Source of the DNA: JAFAGO01 sp031987605
GTDB taxonomy: Bacteria > Bacteroidota > Bacteroidia > Flavobacteriales > Weeksellaceae
Direction of reading: 5' to 3'
NCBI GenBank assembly: GCA_031987605.1
Contig: DALZZF010000001.1
Coordinates: 124,001 to 188,000, forward strand
Length of the DNA: 64,000 nt
The position numbers were made by a program, and so were the translations under genes. The notes below the pieces were generated by a model, which saw only the letters and a program-made list of their open reading frames with translations, did no database searches and was not told the DNA's origin. This document shows, in pieces, positions 1-9,078 of this stretch (positions within the stretch are counted from its first letter, which is position 1; each line of letters begins with the position of its first letter).

Positions 1-176
1 AGATTTATGCCGATAAAAGTAAGGTTCTGAATGCCATCAAAAAGATCCCGAAAACTTTCACGAGAAACCATAAAAACCTCTACATCAGGATTTTGGTCCG
101 TGAATTCGCGGAAAACACTTGCGGCCATTGCAACATCCCCAAAAGCGGAAAACCGATATGCTAAGATTTTCTTCAA
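1..176 (-). CDS. Glycosyltransferase family 9 (heptosyltransferase-like), partial
   Basis: Only the first ~58 codons are in the window; the gene runs off the left edge. Read from a TTG at 176, the protein begins LKKILAYRFSAFGDVAMA, the usual N-terminus of ADP-heptose:LPS heptosyltransferases (GT9), where the R-x-S-x-x-GD segment opens the first Rossmann domain. The TTG overlaps the sufE stop in a TTGA arrangement, suggesting translational coupling. No better ATG gives this N-terminus. GT9 enzymes act at the inner face of the cytoplasmic membrane on lipopolysaccharide core or related glycans; the acceptor cannot be told from this fragment. The family call is fairly safe, the start codon is inferred. 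Confidence 0.75.
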   Translation of the reverse strand, partial: MKKILAYRFSAFGDVAMAASVFREFTDQNPDVEVFMVSRESFRDLFDGIQNLTFIGIN

Positions 177-592
177 GATTTCAGTTGGTAAGCGACTGCG
201 TAAAATTTGATCTGTTTGGTCATCGCCATTAAACCGTTGGCTCTTGAAGGCGAAAGAAATTCCTGTAAACCAATTTCTTCGATAAATTTAAAATCGGAAT
301 CCAGAATTTCCTGTGTGGAATGTCCGCTGTAAATGGAGGTAAGCATGGATACAATTCCTTTTGGAAGAATTCCGTCCGAATCTGCGTTGAAGAAGAGTTT
401 TCCGTTTTCAAAATACGCATCAATCCAAACTTTCGACTGGCAGCCTTTGATGAGGTTGTCTTCGGTTTTTTTCTCTTCCGGCATCGGTTTCAGTTCCTTT
501 CCGAGATCGATAATGTATTCGTATTTCTGTTCCCAATCTTCTAAAAAAGCGAAATCGTTGATGAGTTCCTGCTGTTTTTCCTTAATTGTCAT
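173..592 (-). CDS. sufE: SufE family Fe-S cluster assembly protein
   Basis: A 139-residue protein, the normal size for SufE. It shows the family hallmark GCQSKVW at about residues 50-56, whose cysteine accepts persulfide sulfur from the cysteine desulfurase SufS and passes it to the SUF scaffold. The C-terminal segment FLSPSRANGLMAM is also typical. It acts in the cytosol. No other suf gene is adjacent; its neighbours are glycosyltransferase genes, so it is probably encoded apart from the main suf operon. ATG start at 592. High confidence. Confidence 0.95.
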   Translation of the reverse strand: MTIKEKQQELINDFAFLEDWEQKYEYIIDLGKELKPMPEEKKTEDNLIKGCQSKVWIDAYFENGKLFFNADSDGILPKGIVSMLTSIYSGHSTQEILDSDFKFIEEIGLQEFLSPSRANGLMAMTKQIKFYAVAYQLKS

Positions 593-650
593 TCTTTGAA
601 GTCTTTGCGCAAAGATAAGGCTTTAGGTTTTTTAAATGAGCAACAAACGA

Positions 651-1769
651 TTAATTCAGTTCGGTTTTATGAAAGTAATCTTCTTTTACCTGCTGGAAAA
701 GGCGGAGAATTTTGGGTTCTTCATTTTCCCAGCACAATACGGAAGCAGCGTGATTCAAATGATCGGAATAATAATTTTTTCCATTCCGAAGAACGGTATT
801 TATTTTTTCGGAAAGCTCTTTAACGGAATGATTATCAATGGTTTCACCGATTTTAAATTTTTCCACAATTTTTTTCATTTCCGGAAAAGAAGAAACCACA
901 ACGGGAACCCTCGCCTGAATATAATCCGAAATTTTATTGGGAAGTGAGTAGTAATAACTCAATCCGTTGTTTTCCTCAATGCTTAAACCTACATCTGCTT
1001 TTTGGGTGATTTCCCGAAGATTTTCAGGAAGTAGTTTTCCTAAAAATTTCACTTTATCGGTAACACCCAATTGTTTAGAGAGTTCGATATATTCTTCATA
1101 TTTGGGACCTTTTCCGGCAATCCAAAGTTCGGCATTTTTAATTTCCTTCATGGCAGGAATTATTTTGTCCAAACCCCGGGAAGGATTGATGGCACCTTGA
1201 TAAAGTATGATTTTTGGATGATGTTCGATATTTTCTGTCGCGGGAGGAAGTTTTCGGGGAAAATTCTGTACTACAACAGGTTTTGCAATCTGGTATTTTT
1301 TTTCAAACCACTGCGCATAACTGTCGCTTGCGGTCATCATATATTTTAATTTCGGAACAAAGGACTGCTCAAGAATGCGCCATATTTTTTGCACAAAACG
1401 ACCTTTTACGGAAGGCATTTCGGTAAATATTTCATGGCTGTCGAAAACCATCGGGATTTTCAATTTTCTCGAAACCAGCGCGTTCGCTAAAAGTGTATCC
1501 AGATCATTGGAAAGCAGAATCGTATTTTTATCTGCCCGTTTTAAAAGTTCGGTATACAGTTTCTTGTTGAATTCGGGATAAGCCAGTTTAAGAGATTTTG
1601 ATTTCAACGGAATTCTGTAAAAAGGATAGGGGCGCTTCATTTCCGGTGTTCCGTCCCAGGAATTTCCGATCAGAATAATTTCAAAACCATTATCAAAAAG
1701 AGTTTTGCAGACTTTCTCTACTCTCTGATCAGTATACAGGTTATTAAAAACGCTTACAATAATCTTCAT
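651..1769 (-). CDS. Glycosyltransferase family 4-like protein
   Basis: The open frame extends upstream to 1910, but the ATG at 1769 gives MKIIVSVFNNLYTDQRVEK, a standard GT-B N-terminus, and leaves room for a leader, so I take 372 residues. The N-terminal half carries a donor-independent domain with a DSHEIFTEMP segment, common in Bacteroidota GT4 enzymes. The C-terminal half has ILYQGAINPSRGLD and the nucleotide-sugar binding region LSIEENNGLSYYYSLPNKI with the EX7E-like acidic residues. It probably transfers a sugar from a nucleotide donor during surface glycan synthesis. Specificity cannot be told. Confidence 0.85.
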   Translation of the reverse strand: MKIIVSVFNNLYTDQRVEKVCKTLFDNGFEIILIGNSWDGTPEMKRPYPFYRIPLKSKSLKLAYPEFNKKLYTELLKRADKNTILLSNDLDTLLANALVSRKLKIPMVFDSHEIFTEMPSVKGRFVQKIWRILEQSFVPKLKYMMTASDSYAQWFEKKYQIAKPVVVQNFPRKLPPATENIEHHPKIILYQGAINPSRGLDKIIPAMKEIKNAELWIAGKGPKYEEYIELSKQLGVTDKVKFLGKLLPENLREITQKADVGLSIEENNGLSYYYSLPNKISDYIQARVPVVVSSFPEMKKIVEKFKIGETIDNHSVKELSEKINTVLRNGKNYYSDHLNHAASVLCWENEEPKILRLFQQVKEDYFHKTELN

Positions 1770-1837
1770 CTCAAATCTTCTGTTTTTTTGGAAAACATTG
1801 GAAAAGGTACAACAGTTTTTCAGAACAGAAGAAAAAT

Positions 1838-2059
1838 TTAGTCCCTTTTTATCACAAGATGATAGAACTGTACCAGGCAAAGAAGGGCATTTGGGATAAT
1901 AACCGGCCATAGCATTCCGCTGAAAACACCGTACACTACAAATAGCATACAGCCAATAAGATTCACAATCCGAATTTTTTTCAAATCCTTGAGAATAAAA
2001 CTTAAAACAACGAAAATAGAGGCGGCATAACCGATATAGGAAGCAATTTCTGGAGTCAT
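1838..2059 (-). CDS. Small integral membrane protein (YgjV/SemiSWEET-like)
   Basis: A 73-residue protein from the ATG at 2059 (the frame could reach a TTG at 2092). It has three hydrophobic helices: about residues 4-22, 31-47 and 50-66. The order IGYAASIFVVLSFILKD, then NLIGCMLFVVYG, then PVIIPNALLCLVQFYHL resembles one repeat unit of small YgjV or SemiSWEET-type membrane proteins. No function is claimed; transport of a small solute is one possibility. A TAAATTTG stretch about 20 bases upstream of the ATG (minus strand) could be a -7 element, but no matching -33 element is seen. Confidence 0.6.
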   Translation of the reverse strand: MTPEIASYIGYAASIFVVLSFILKDLKKIRIVNLIGCMLFVVYGVFSGMLWPVIIPNALLCLVQFYHLVIKRD

Positions 2060-2228
2060 ATTATCAATTCTAATAGAAACAAATTTAGTCAATTTTTAGG
2101 GAAGCTCCGGAAAAACGGTTTTTAGAATCAGTAGTAAAGACTGTTAAATTTTGTTTATAATAACGTATTTTTGATAGAAGTGTATTTTTTTATAAGTATA
2201 AAAACATTATATTGTCAAAAAGTGAAAA

Positions 2229-3299
2229 ATGAAGTCGTTGATTCATTGGTCGGTTATATTTCCGATTTTAGCCGTAATATTCTACTTTTCCAATCTTATA
2301 GGAAAGTCCGGATGGTTGGATGTTGCCGGAGGTTTGTTGCTCATTGCCTGCGTTTTGGCAGCGGTACACCATGCTGAAGTTGTGGCACATCGTGTAGGAG
2401 AACCATTCGGGACAATTATCCTTGCGATTTGTATTACCATTCTGGAAGTTTCCCTGATTGTTTCCCTGATGATTGCCGGAGGAGAACATGCGAGCACGTA
2501 TGCGAGAGATACGGTTTTTGCAGCGATAATGCTGATTCTGAACGGGATTCTGGGGGTTTGTATTTGGGTTGGAGGGGTAAAGTACCGGGAACAGTATTTT
2601 GCCAGAACTTCTGCCACAACGTATTTGGTAAGTTTGGTGGCAATTTTGGTAATGACGCTTATCCTTCCCAATTTTACCATCAGTGCTGCTGGACCACACT
2701 ATACAGAAGCACAGTTAATTTTTGTGGCTCTGGCTTGCCTGATTATTTATTCTACTTTTCTGATGGTGCAAACCGTTCGTCACCGAAATTATTTTATTCC
2801 GGAAGATGCTTCCGAGAATGAAGAATCATATTCGCGTCCGGATCTTGTGAAAACCATTATCAGTCTGGTTCTTTTAATTGTATGCCTTGGAGTTGTGGTT
2901 TTTATGGCGAAAGGACTTTCTCCTGCAATTGAAGAAATGGTGAGCAGTATAGGAGCGCCACAAAGTTTAGTCGGGGTAATTATAGCAGCGGTTGTTTTGC
3001 TTCCGGAAGGTTTAGCGGCGATTCGGGCAGCACGGAAAGATCAGATTCAATCTTCTTTAAATCTTGCTCTTGGTTCAGCTTTAGCAAGTATTGGTCTTAC
3101 CATTCCAGCAGTAGCGGTGGTTTGTATTTTTTATGATATTCCTTTGGTATTGGGGTTGGATAAAAAATCAATTATTTTGCTCACCCTATCCATATTTACC
3201 GTTATGCTTTCGCTAAGTCGTGGAAAAACAAATATTCTGTATGGTGTTGTTTTGCTGGTGAATCTTTTGGCGTATATTTTTTATGTGATCGTTCCTTAA
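2229..3299 (+). CDS. chaA: Calcium/proton (CaCA family, ChaA-like) antiporter
   Basis: A 356-residue polytopic membrane protein with about ten to eleven hydrophobic segments. Two acidic alpha-repeats of the CaCA superfamily can be seen: HRVGEPFGTIILAICITILE near residues 55-75 and LLPEGLAAIRAA near 257-268, each with the glutamate expected to line the ion path. ChaA proteins exchange Ca2+, Na+ or K+ for protons across the cytoplasmic membrane, mainly at high pH or high salt. The ATG at 2229 follows a long AT-rich leader. The gene stands alone between convergent or separate units. Ion specificity is inferred from the family. Confidence 0.85.
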   Translation: MKSLIHWSVIFPILAVIFYFSNLIGKSGWLDVAGGLLLIACVLAAVHHAEVVAHRVGEPFGTIILAICITILEVSLIVSLMIAGGEHASTYARDTVFAAIMLILNGILGVCIWVGGVKYREQYFARTSATTYLVSLVAILVMTLILPNFTISAAGPHYTEAQLIFVALACLIIYSTFLMVQTVRHRNYFIPEDASENEESYSRPDLVKTIISLVLLIVCLGVVVFMAKGLSPAIEEMVSSIGAPQSLVGVIIAAVVLLPEGLAAIRAARKDQIQSSLNLALGSALASIGLTIPAVAVVCIFYDIPLVLGLDKKSIILLTLSIFTVMLSLSRGKTNILYGVVLLVNLLAYIFYVIVP

Positions 3300-3332
3300 A
3301 GTTTAGAACCATCAAAATATTATTTTTGCAAA

Positions 3333-3830
3333 ATGGATTTGGAATGGTATAGAAAACAGGCACAACAAAAGCAAAAAGAACACAACAAAATTCTTGAGCA
3401 AATCAAAAGGAAACCTCCGAAAAACCTCGATTATATTGTTCAGGAAACGCATGAGGAAGTTTTTGAAAAAATAGAATGCCTGGAATGTGCAAACTGCTGT
3501 AAAACCACCGGACCACTTTTTACCGAGAAAGATATTGAAAGAATCAGTAAGCATTTCAAACTAAAGCCCGCCGCATTTGAAGCTCGGTTTTTAAAGGTGG
3601 ATGAAGACCGTGATAAAGTGTTGCAGCAACTTCCGTGCTGGTTTCTGAATCAGGATAACACTTGTTCCATTTATGAAATCCGCCCAAAAGCGTGCAGGGA
3701 ATTTCCACATACCGACCGAAAAAAGATCTATCAGATTAATCATTTAACCAAAAAAAATGCACTGATTTGTCCCGCCGTTTTTGAGTTTCTTAACAAAATA
3801 GAAAGCAATATTGCAAAATCCAAAACCTGA
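3333..3830 (+). CDS. YkgJ family cysteine-cluster protein
   Basis: A 165-residue soluble protein with the metal-chelating cysteine pattern of the YkgJ/UPF0153 family: CLECANCCK (about residues 50-58), a second cysteine in LPCWFLN (about 101), then CSIYEIRPKACREFP (about 110-124) and a last one in ALICPAVFEF. These cysteines probably bind zinc or an iron-sulfur cluster. Cellular role is not established for the family; some members have been suggested to be Fe-S proteins. The N-terminal ~45 residues are charged and helical. It follows the antiporter gene by 33 bases and could be co-transcribed. Confidence 0.85.
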   Translation: MDLEWYRKQAQQKQKEHNKILEQIKRKPPKNLDYIVQETHEEVFEKIECLECANCCKTTGPLFTEKDIERISKHFKLKPAAFEARFLKVDEDRDKVLQQLPCWFLNQDNTCSIYEIRPKACREFPHTDRKKIYQINHLTKKNALICPAVFEFLNKIESNIAKSKT

Positions 3831-3936
3831 AAAATTTTTAAAGAATTTCCAAAGAGGAGAGTTTTAAAATAAGTTAAAAAAAATTGTTGTTTATGAAATA
3901 ATTTATAATTTCACCTGAAATAAAAAAAATAAGAAT

Positions 3937-4218
3937 ATGAAAAAGTTAATTTTAACAGCCGTTTTTGCCATGGGAGGAATGGCAATGGTGAGTGCGCAAA
4001 CAACCTCATCTAAGGCGGCAAAGACAGAGAAAAAAGAAACCTTAGTTTCCGCTAAAGAAGATTCCGCGGTAAAGGTACAAGAAGAAAAGCAAGTTAAAGA
4101 AACAGAGACAAGAGCACCGGAAGATAAGAAAATCAGAATGATTAAGTTGAAAGCCGACGGTCCTGAAGCGAAAAAAGAGGCTCCGAAAAAAGAAGAGCTT
4201 ACCACAGAAGAAAAATAA
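3937..4218 (+). CDS. Small secreted lysine/glutamate-rich protein
   Basis: A 93-residue protein with a clear signal peptide (MKKLILTAVFAMGGMAMVSA, cleavage before Q21). The mature part is almost entirely charged and low-complexity (K, E, A, T, S), probably disordered, and exported to the periplasm or beyond. I recognise no domain. Similar short exported proteins are common in Chryseobacterium-like genomes, with no known function. A strong terminator follows immediately, so it is transcribed alone. Confidence 0.7.
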   Translation: MKKLILTAVFAMGGMAMVSAQTTSSKAAKTEKKETLVSAKEDSAVKVQEEKQVKETETRAPEDKKIRMIKLKADGPEAKKEAPKKEELTTEEK

Positions 4219-4220
4219 AT

Positions 4221-4256
4221 AAAAACAGGACTGAAAATTTTTCAGTCCTGTTTTTT
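4221..4256. terminator. Bidirectional rho-independent terminator
   Basis: The arms ACAGGACTGAAA and TTTCAGTCCTGT form a nearly perfect 12-bp stem flanked by A-run and T-run, so it can stop transcription from both the small secreted protein gene (plus) and gdhA (minus), which converge here. Confidence 0.9.
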
Positions 4257-4275
4257 GATTTTATATACAGCGGTG

Positions 4276-5634
4276 TTACACCACACCTTGAGCAAGCATT
4301 GCTTCGGCCACTTTTACAAAACCGGCAATATTTGCACCTTTCACATAATTTACATAACCATCGGATTCCATTCCGTATTCTTTACATGCTTTGTGAATTC
4401 CAATCATGATTTCTTTTAATCGTGCATCAACCTCTTCAGAAGTCCAGTTCAGACGAATGGAATTTTGGGTCATTTCCAAACCGGAAGTGGCAACACCACC
4501 TGCATTGGAAGCTTTCCCCGGAGAGAACAACACTTTGTTGTCCAAGAAATAATTGATCGCATCCAGCGTTGAAGGCATGTTTGCAGCTTCGGTAACACAA
4601 ATACAACCGTTTGAAACAAGTGCTTTTGCGTTGTCCAGATCAAGTTCGTTTTGTGTGGCGCAAGGAAATGCAATATCACATTTTACATCCCAAGGTCTTT
4701 TTCCGGCATGGAATTCCGCAGACGGATATTTTTTCACATAATCTTCCGCCCGATTGTTTCCGGAAGCGCGAAGTTCCAGCAGATAATCAATTTTTTCTCC
4801 GGTAATTCCGTCTTTATCATAAATATAACCATCCGGTCCGGAAATGGTGACTACCTTTCCTCCCAATTGATCGAATTTTTTAATCACACCCCATGCAACA
4901 TTTCCAAATCCTGAAACGGCAGCCACCTTTCCTTTAATATCCTGACCAATGGTTTTCAACATTTGTTCTGCAAAATAAACAACGCCATAACCTGTTGCTT
5001 CCGGGCGAATCAGTGATCCTCCATAAGCAAGACCTTTTCCGGTAAGAACACCAGTAAATTCGTTTCGGATTTTTTTGTACTGCCCGAAAAGGTATCCGAT
5101 TTCTCTTGCCCCAACGCCGATATCTCCGGCAGGAACATCGGTTTCAGGACCGATATGTTTACAAAGTTCCGTCATAAATGCCTGGCAGAAACGCATAATT
5201 TCCATATTGGATTTTCCCTGAGGATCGAAATCTGAACCTCCTTTTCCACCACCCATCGGAAGCGTGGTTAATGAATTCTTGAACACCTGCTCAAAAGCAA
5301 GGAATTTCAAAACCGAAAGATTTACGGTAGGATGGAAACGGATTCCCCCTTTATAAGGCCCGATTGCAGAATTCATCTGAATACGGAATCCGCGGTTTAC
5401 CTGGATTTCTCCCTTATCATCAACCCAAGGAACTCTGAAAATAATAATTCTTTCTGCTTCTGCCATTCTTTCCAGAAGTTTCATACCGTTGTATTCTTTA
5501 TGGGTGGCAATAAAAGGAATTACGGTAACGGCCACTTCTTTTACGGCCTGCAGGAATTCTGGTTCATTCGGGTTCTTTGCTTCGATTTTAGCAATGAATT
5601 CGTCGATTTTTTGTTCTACATTGTAGTGTTCCAT
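4276..5634 (-). CDS. gdhA: NADP-type glutamate dehydrogenase
   Basis: At 452 residues this has the length of the hexameric bacterial NADP(H)-dependent enzyme. Visible hallmarks are the glutamate/ketoglutarate-binding segment FKNSLTTLPMGGGKGGSDFD with the catalytic lysine, PAGDIGVGAREIGYLFGQY with the catalytic aspartate, and the dinucleotide fold starting at VAAVSGFGNVAWG. It makes glutamate from 2-oxoglutarate and ammonium in the cytosol. It is a single-gene unit with its own promoter (see 5661-5691) and terminator. High confidence; cofactor choice is by resemblance. Confidence 0.97.
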   Translation of the reverse strand: MEHYNVEQKIDEFIAKIEAKNPNEPEFLQAVKEVAVTVIPFIATHKEYNGMKLLERMAEAERIIIFRVPWVDDKGEIQVNRGFRIQMNSAIGPYKGGIRFHPTVNLSVLKFLAFEQVFKNSLTTLPMGGGKGGSDFDPQGKSNMEIMRFCQAFMTELCKHIGPETDVPAGDIGVGAREIGYLFGQYKKIRNEFTGVLTGKGLAYGGSLIRPEATGYGVVYFAEQMLKTIGQDIKGKVAAVSGFGNVAWGVIKKFDQLGGKVVTISGPDGYIYDKDGITGEKIDYLLELRASGNNRAEDYVKKYPSAEFHAGKRPWDVKCDIAFPCATQNELDLDNAKALVSNGCICVTEAANMPSTLDAINYFLDNKVLFSPGKASNAGGVATSGLEMTQNSIRLNWTSEEVDARLKEIMIGIHKACKEYGMESDGYVNYVKGANIAGFVKVAEAMLAQGVV

Positions 5635-5660
5635 AACAATTAAGTGAGAAATGTTGACAA

Positions 5661-5691
5661 CAAATTTAATTTTTTTTTCAATGTTTGCAAA
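5661..5691 (-). promoter_or_regulatory. gdhA promoter, Bacteroidota type
   Basis: On the minus strand TTTG (5691-5688) and TAAATTTG (5668-5661) lie 19 bp apart, matching the Bacteroidota housekeeping sigma consensus TTTG-N(17-23)-TAnnTTTG. The gdhA ATG follows 26 bases downstream, giving a short leader. Confidence 0.75.
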
Positions 5692-5824
5692 TGTTTTTTG
5701 TCAATTTGGTGAAAATATAATAAAAACCAATGCTTTTTTTAATTAATTCATCAAAAATTGAAAAACATTATAGAAAATGAAAATTTACAAAAAAAACACT
5801 GCCATTAATGAAAATGTTAAAATA

Positions 5825-6934
5825 TCATAATGCCGAAAAACGCTGTCCGGAATACGTCTTCACCTTTCCCAAAAGTTCCAGTTCCAAGATTTCCGGAAGA
5901 ATTTTATAGGAAGGAATTTCCAGCTGATGCGCTATTTCGTCCAAAGAAATTTTTGGGTTTAATCTTAAAAAATTATAAATCAGCAACTGATTGTCAGACA
6001 GTTGAAGCTCTTCTTTGGCGATGGGGAAAAGTTCTTCCATTTCCGTTTTGTTTTCAAGAATTCCCAATTCTTTTTGAAGGTCTTTTATGGTGGAAATGGC
6101 TGCCGCTTTATTTTGAAAAATCAACTGATTGCAACCCTGGCTGTATTGATCGGTAATTTTTCCCGGAAGCGCAAAAACATCCCGATGATAATTCACCGCA
6201 AAATTTGCAGTGCTGACAGATCCTCCGCCAAAAGCGGTTTCCACAATAAGGGTTGCCGGAGAAAGTCCTGCAATCACCCGGTTTCTTTGAATAAAATTCT
6301 CCCTATCCGGTTTTTGGGATGAGTTGAATTCGGTCAGTAATGCTCCTCCTTTTTCCAGAATTTGTGTTGCCAGTTTTTTATTTTTAGAAGGATAAAGCGT
6401 GTGAAAACCATGGGCTAAAACAGCAATGGTAGGAATATTTTTTTCAATGCTTTTAAGGTGAACTTCAGTATCCACACCCAAAGCCAAACCGCTTACCGTT
6501 GTAAAATCACTGTTTTTTAGTGCATTTGTAAAATCGTTGATGAAATATTTTCCGTACTCCGACATATTTCGGGTTCCGACAATGCTTACCAGTTTTGAGA
6601 AAGGACGGATTTCTCCTTTCTGATAAAGTATTGCAGGAGCATCCACACATTCAAGAAGCAAAAGAGGATAACCGGGCTGATGCCGCAGAAGAATCTGGAT
6701 GTTTTGCTGTTCACAAAAGCGAAGTTCCTGTTCGGCGAATTTCAGATGTTCCGAAGAACCGATTTCAGATGCCATTTTTCTTCCAATTCCGTTGTTTTTC
6801 AGAAATTCTTTTTTGGGCATTTCCCAGATTTCTTTCGCAGAACTAAAAGTTCTCACCAACTGATGAAAAGTAATGTCGCCAATAAGATAGCATCTTCGTA
6901 AAGCGATGGAATAGAGCTGTTCTTCGGAAAACAT
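5825..6934 (-). CDS. dprA: DNA-processing protein DprA
   Basis: A 369-residue protein of usual DprA length. After an N-terminal helix-hairpin-helix/SAM-like region (FLKNNGIGRKMASEI near residue 45-60) comes the Rossmann-like core with SIVGTRNMSEYG, TVSGLALGVDTEVH, NRVIAGLSPATLIVE and ALPGKI. A C-terminal winged-helix part (PKISLDEIAHQLEI) is present. DprA binds incoming single-stranded DNA and loads RecA during natural transformation; in non-competent bacteria its role is less clear. comM, another transformation-linked gene, lies nearby at 10043. ATG start at 6934. Confidence 0.95.
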   Translation of the reverse strand: MFSEEQLYSIALRRCYLIGDITFHQLVRTFSSAKEIWEMPKKEFLKNNGIGRKMASEIGSSEHLKFAEQELRFCEQQNIQILLRHQPGYPLLLLECVDAPAILYQKGEIRPFSKLVSIVGTRNMSEYGKYFINDFTNALKNSDFTTVSGLALGVDTEVHLKSIEKNIPTIAVLAHGFHTLYPSKNKKLATQILEKGGALLTEFNSSQKPDRENFIQRNRVIAGLSPATLIVETAFGGGSVSTANFAVNYHRDVFALPGKITDQYSQGCNQLIFQNKAAAISTIKDLQKELGILENKTEMEELFPIAKEELQLSDNQLLIYNFLRLNPKISLDEIAHQLEIPSYKILPEILELELLGKVKTYSGQRFSAL

Positions 6935-6961
6935 AACTTGTGTTTTACCAAAGATAATAAA

Positions 6962-7747
6962 TTAAGACCGCTTTCCACGAATTTCATCGAGATAGTCCCA
7001 AACACGATCTTCCTTTTTTTGGGGCATTTCCTGAAAATCTTCAGGATGACTGTCGATATACTGCTGCCAGAGTTTATCGTCTTTTTCGTTGTAGTAATGA
7101 GGATATTCCCAGATGAATTTCTTCTGTTTTTCTCCTTTATTTCGATATAAAACAGCAAGAGTCGCCCCAACAATGGCTCCGGCAAGATGCGATTGCCACG
7201 AAATTTTACTCGGTTCAGAAAGAACATTGAACAATTCTTCCGGCAAAACGCCCCAAATCAAACTTCCGTAGTATAATGCCACGAGAAGCGAAATAGTGAG
7301 GAGTTTACGGTCTTTCCGGATCACACCGCTGAAGAAAAGGAAAAAAGCCAAAGCATACACCAGTCCGCTTGCTCCGATAATGCAAACATAGCGGTATTGC
7401 CCCGTAAAAACATCGATCGGTGGCAGCATCCAAACCAAAAGTCCTGAAAAAATCCAGCTGAACAGAAATACTTTTGCCGCCAATTTCGGATAAAACTGAA
7501 ACAGCAAAAACATCAATACAAATATCGGAACAGAGTTGCCGAAAATATGTTCCAGCCCACCATGAAGCAACGGGGAAAAAATAATTCCGACCATTCCTTC
7601 AGGCAAAAGCGGAATGATAGCTCCGCTACAGTTTTCAAAAAAACCGTGATTCTGAAGCAAAAAACCCAGCCACATTGCCGATATCATCAGAAGAGGATAC
7701 AGCAATGCTTTATAGTTCAGGTTGTTTTTAAAAAAAGATTGGAACAT
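6962..7747 (-). CDS. Rhomboid family intramembrane serine protease
   Basis: A 261-residue membrane protein. It has rhomboid landmarks: H and N of LLHGGLEHIFGNSVPIF in helix 2, the catalytic serine in IIGASGLVYAL (GxSG, about residue 128), and the catalytic histidine in SHLAGAIVGA (about 190). About six helices are followed by a ~60-residue charged cytosolic tail. Rhomboids cleave membrane proteins within the bilayer; no substrate is evident. It lies 27 bases upstream of dprA and may be co-transcribed with it. Confidence 0.92.
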   Translation of the reverse strand: MFQSFFKNNLNYKALLYPLLMISAMWLGFLLQNHGFFENCSGAIIPLLPEGMVGIIFSPLLHGGLEHIFGNSVPIFVLMFLLFQFYPKLAAKVFLFSWIFSGLLVWMLPPIDVFTGQYRYVCIIGASGLVYALAFFLFFSGVIRKDRKLLTISLLVALYYGSLIWGVLPEELFNVLSEPSKISWQSHLAGAIVGATLAVLYRNKGEKQKKFIWEYPHYYNEKDDKLWQQYIDSHPEDFQEMPQKKEDRVWDYLDEIRGKRS

Positions 7748-7921
7748 TCTTTGGTTTTTTCAAAAGTGTTGCCAATTTTTTTTCCGGACAATAAGGGAGG
7801 TCTTTTCTGAAAAAGGGAGACAAAAAGCAGACAAAACTTCCCGAAATTGCATTCTCCGAAGAAAAGAAGCCACGCCATTTGTAAATTATTAAGTAGTTTT
7901 GCAGCAGAATAAATCAACCTA

Positions 7922-9031
7922 ATGAGAAGGATCATCACATTTTTAATACTCTTATTATTCGGAACTTTTTATTCCCAAAAGAAACCCATTCTGAAAGAAA
8001 TTGATTCAATTTCCCAAAACCGATGGAACAGCACCATCCTGAATCAGGACAGTTTGAACAATCCCGTTTTTGAAGATTTAAAAATATCTTTCCGTGACAC
8101 GCTGGTTGTTCCGGACGAAGTGGTGATAACCACACCCATTGCCGAGGAAATTCCGGTTACCCCTTTTAATCTTGTGCGGGCAACGGAAAAAACTTGGTTT
8201 TTCTATGGTCAGAATAATCTTGTTTTTAATCAAGCTTCGTTTTCCAACTGGATTTCCGGGGGGAACAATAATGTTGGAATACTGGGGAAAGTGAACTATA
8301 ATGTTATCTATAAAAACCGTAAACACTATCTGGAAAACATTATTCAACTCGGATACGGGCTTATTTCTCAGGAGGATCAAAGTTCCCGTAAAACGGAAGA
8401 TTACATTAATATAATGACCAATTACGGATACGAGTTGGGCGGAAATTATTATCTGTCCAGCGGTTTCCAGTTCCTGTCGCAGTTTACACCGGGATATAAC
8501 TATTCCAATACACCGGATCCTGTATTTTCGGATCGGGTGTCGAGATTTATGGCACCGGGTTATTTAAATCTGGGGATTGGGGTTTCTTATAATCCGAAAG
8601 AAAATTTTCAGGTGATTTTCCGACCGGTCAACGGAAAATTTACTTTTGTGACCGATCCGCATTTACAGGTTGCCGGAAAATATGGTCTTGAAAGAGATGG
8701 GCAAACCATGAGAACCGAATTGGGAGCCATGCTCAACATCATCTATCGCTGGAAAATTTATAAAGGGATGAATCTGGATAACCAGCTGAATTTCTTTACC
8801 AATTATCTGAGTCATTCGGAACGGGTGGATGTTTCGTATACGGGAAATCTGAACATCAAATTCAACAAATTTATTTCGACTATTGTTACCTTGGAACTGG
8901 CTTACGATCACGATCAGATTCAAAAACTTCAGCGAAAACAGACTTTAAGTGTAGGGCTTTCCTATAATCTCGGACAAAGTCTGGATAAGCAACGCTCCTC
9001 AAAAGCCATTAAACCATTTATTGCCAAATGA
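7922..9031 (+). CDS. DUF3078 protein, probable outer-membrane beta-barrel (first copy)
   Basis: A 369-residue exported protein: signal peptide in residues 1-18 (IITFLILLLFGTFYSQ), a linker to about residue 85, then the DUF3078 domain (TWFFYGQNNLVFNQASFSN, later FMAPGYLNLGIGVSYNP and FRPVNGKFTFVTD). Alternating hydrophobic/aromatic strands suggest a beta-barrel, but function is unknown. A TAGTTTTG stretch (7894-7901) fits a -7 element. The next gene encodes a paralogue with the same motifs, so this is a tandem duplication. The extra ~60-residue N-terminal linker is absent from the second copy. Confidence 0.85.
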   Translation: MRRIITFLILLLFGTFYSQKKPILKEIDSISQNRWNSTILNQDSLNNPVFEDLKISFRDTLVVPDEVVITTPIAEEIPVTPFNLVRATEKTWFFYGQNNLVFNQASFSNWISGGNNNVGILGKVNYNVIYKNRKHYLENIIQLGYGLISQEDQSSRKTEDYINIMTNYGYELGGNYYLSSGFQFLSQFTPGYNYSNTPDPVFSDRVSRFMAPGYLNLGIGVSYNPKENFQVIFRPVNGKFTFVTDPHLQVAGKYGLERDGQTMRTELGAMLNIIYRWKIYKGMNLDNQLNFFTNYLSHSERVDVSYTGNLNIKFNKFISTIVTLELAYDHDQIQKLQRKQTLSVGLSYNLGQSLDKQRSSKAIKPFIAK

Positions 9032-9078
9032 ATGGTTGTGCCAAAATATTTGTAATTTTGTGCCTTCAAAAAATAAAT

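Noticed and set aside
1770..1910. N-terminal extension of the glycosyltransferase frame
   Set aside because: The extra 47 residues match no family feature, and the ATG at 1769 gives the standard GT-B start.
2166..2173. TATTTTTG plus TTTG 12 bp upstream as a promoter of the antiporter gene; the same 12-bp spacing occurs before 7894 and 16100
   Set aside because: The spacing is shorter than the 17-23 bp known for Bacteroidota promoters, and three cases in AT-rich DNA may be chance.
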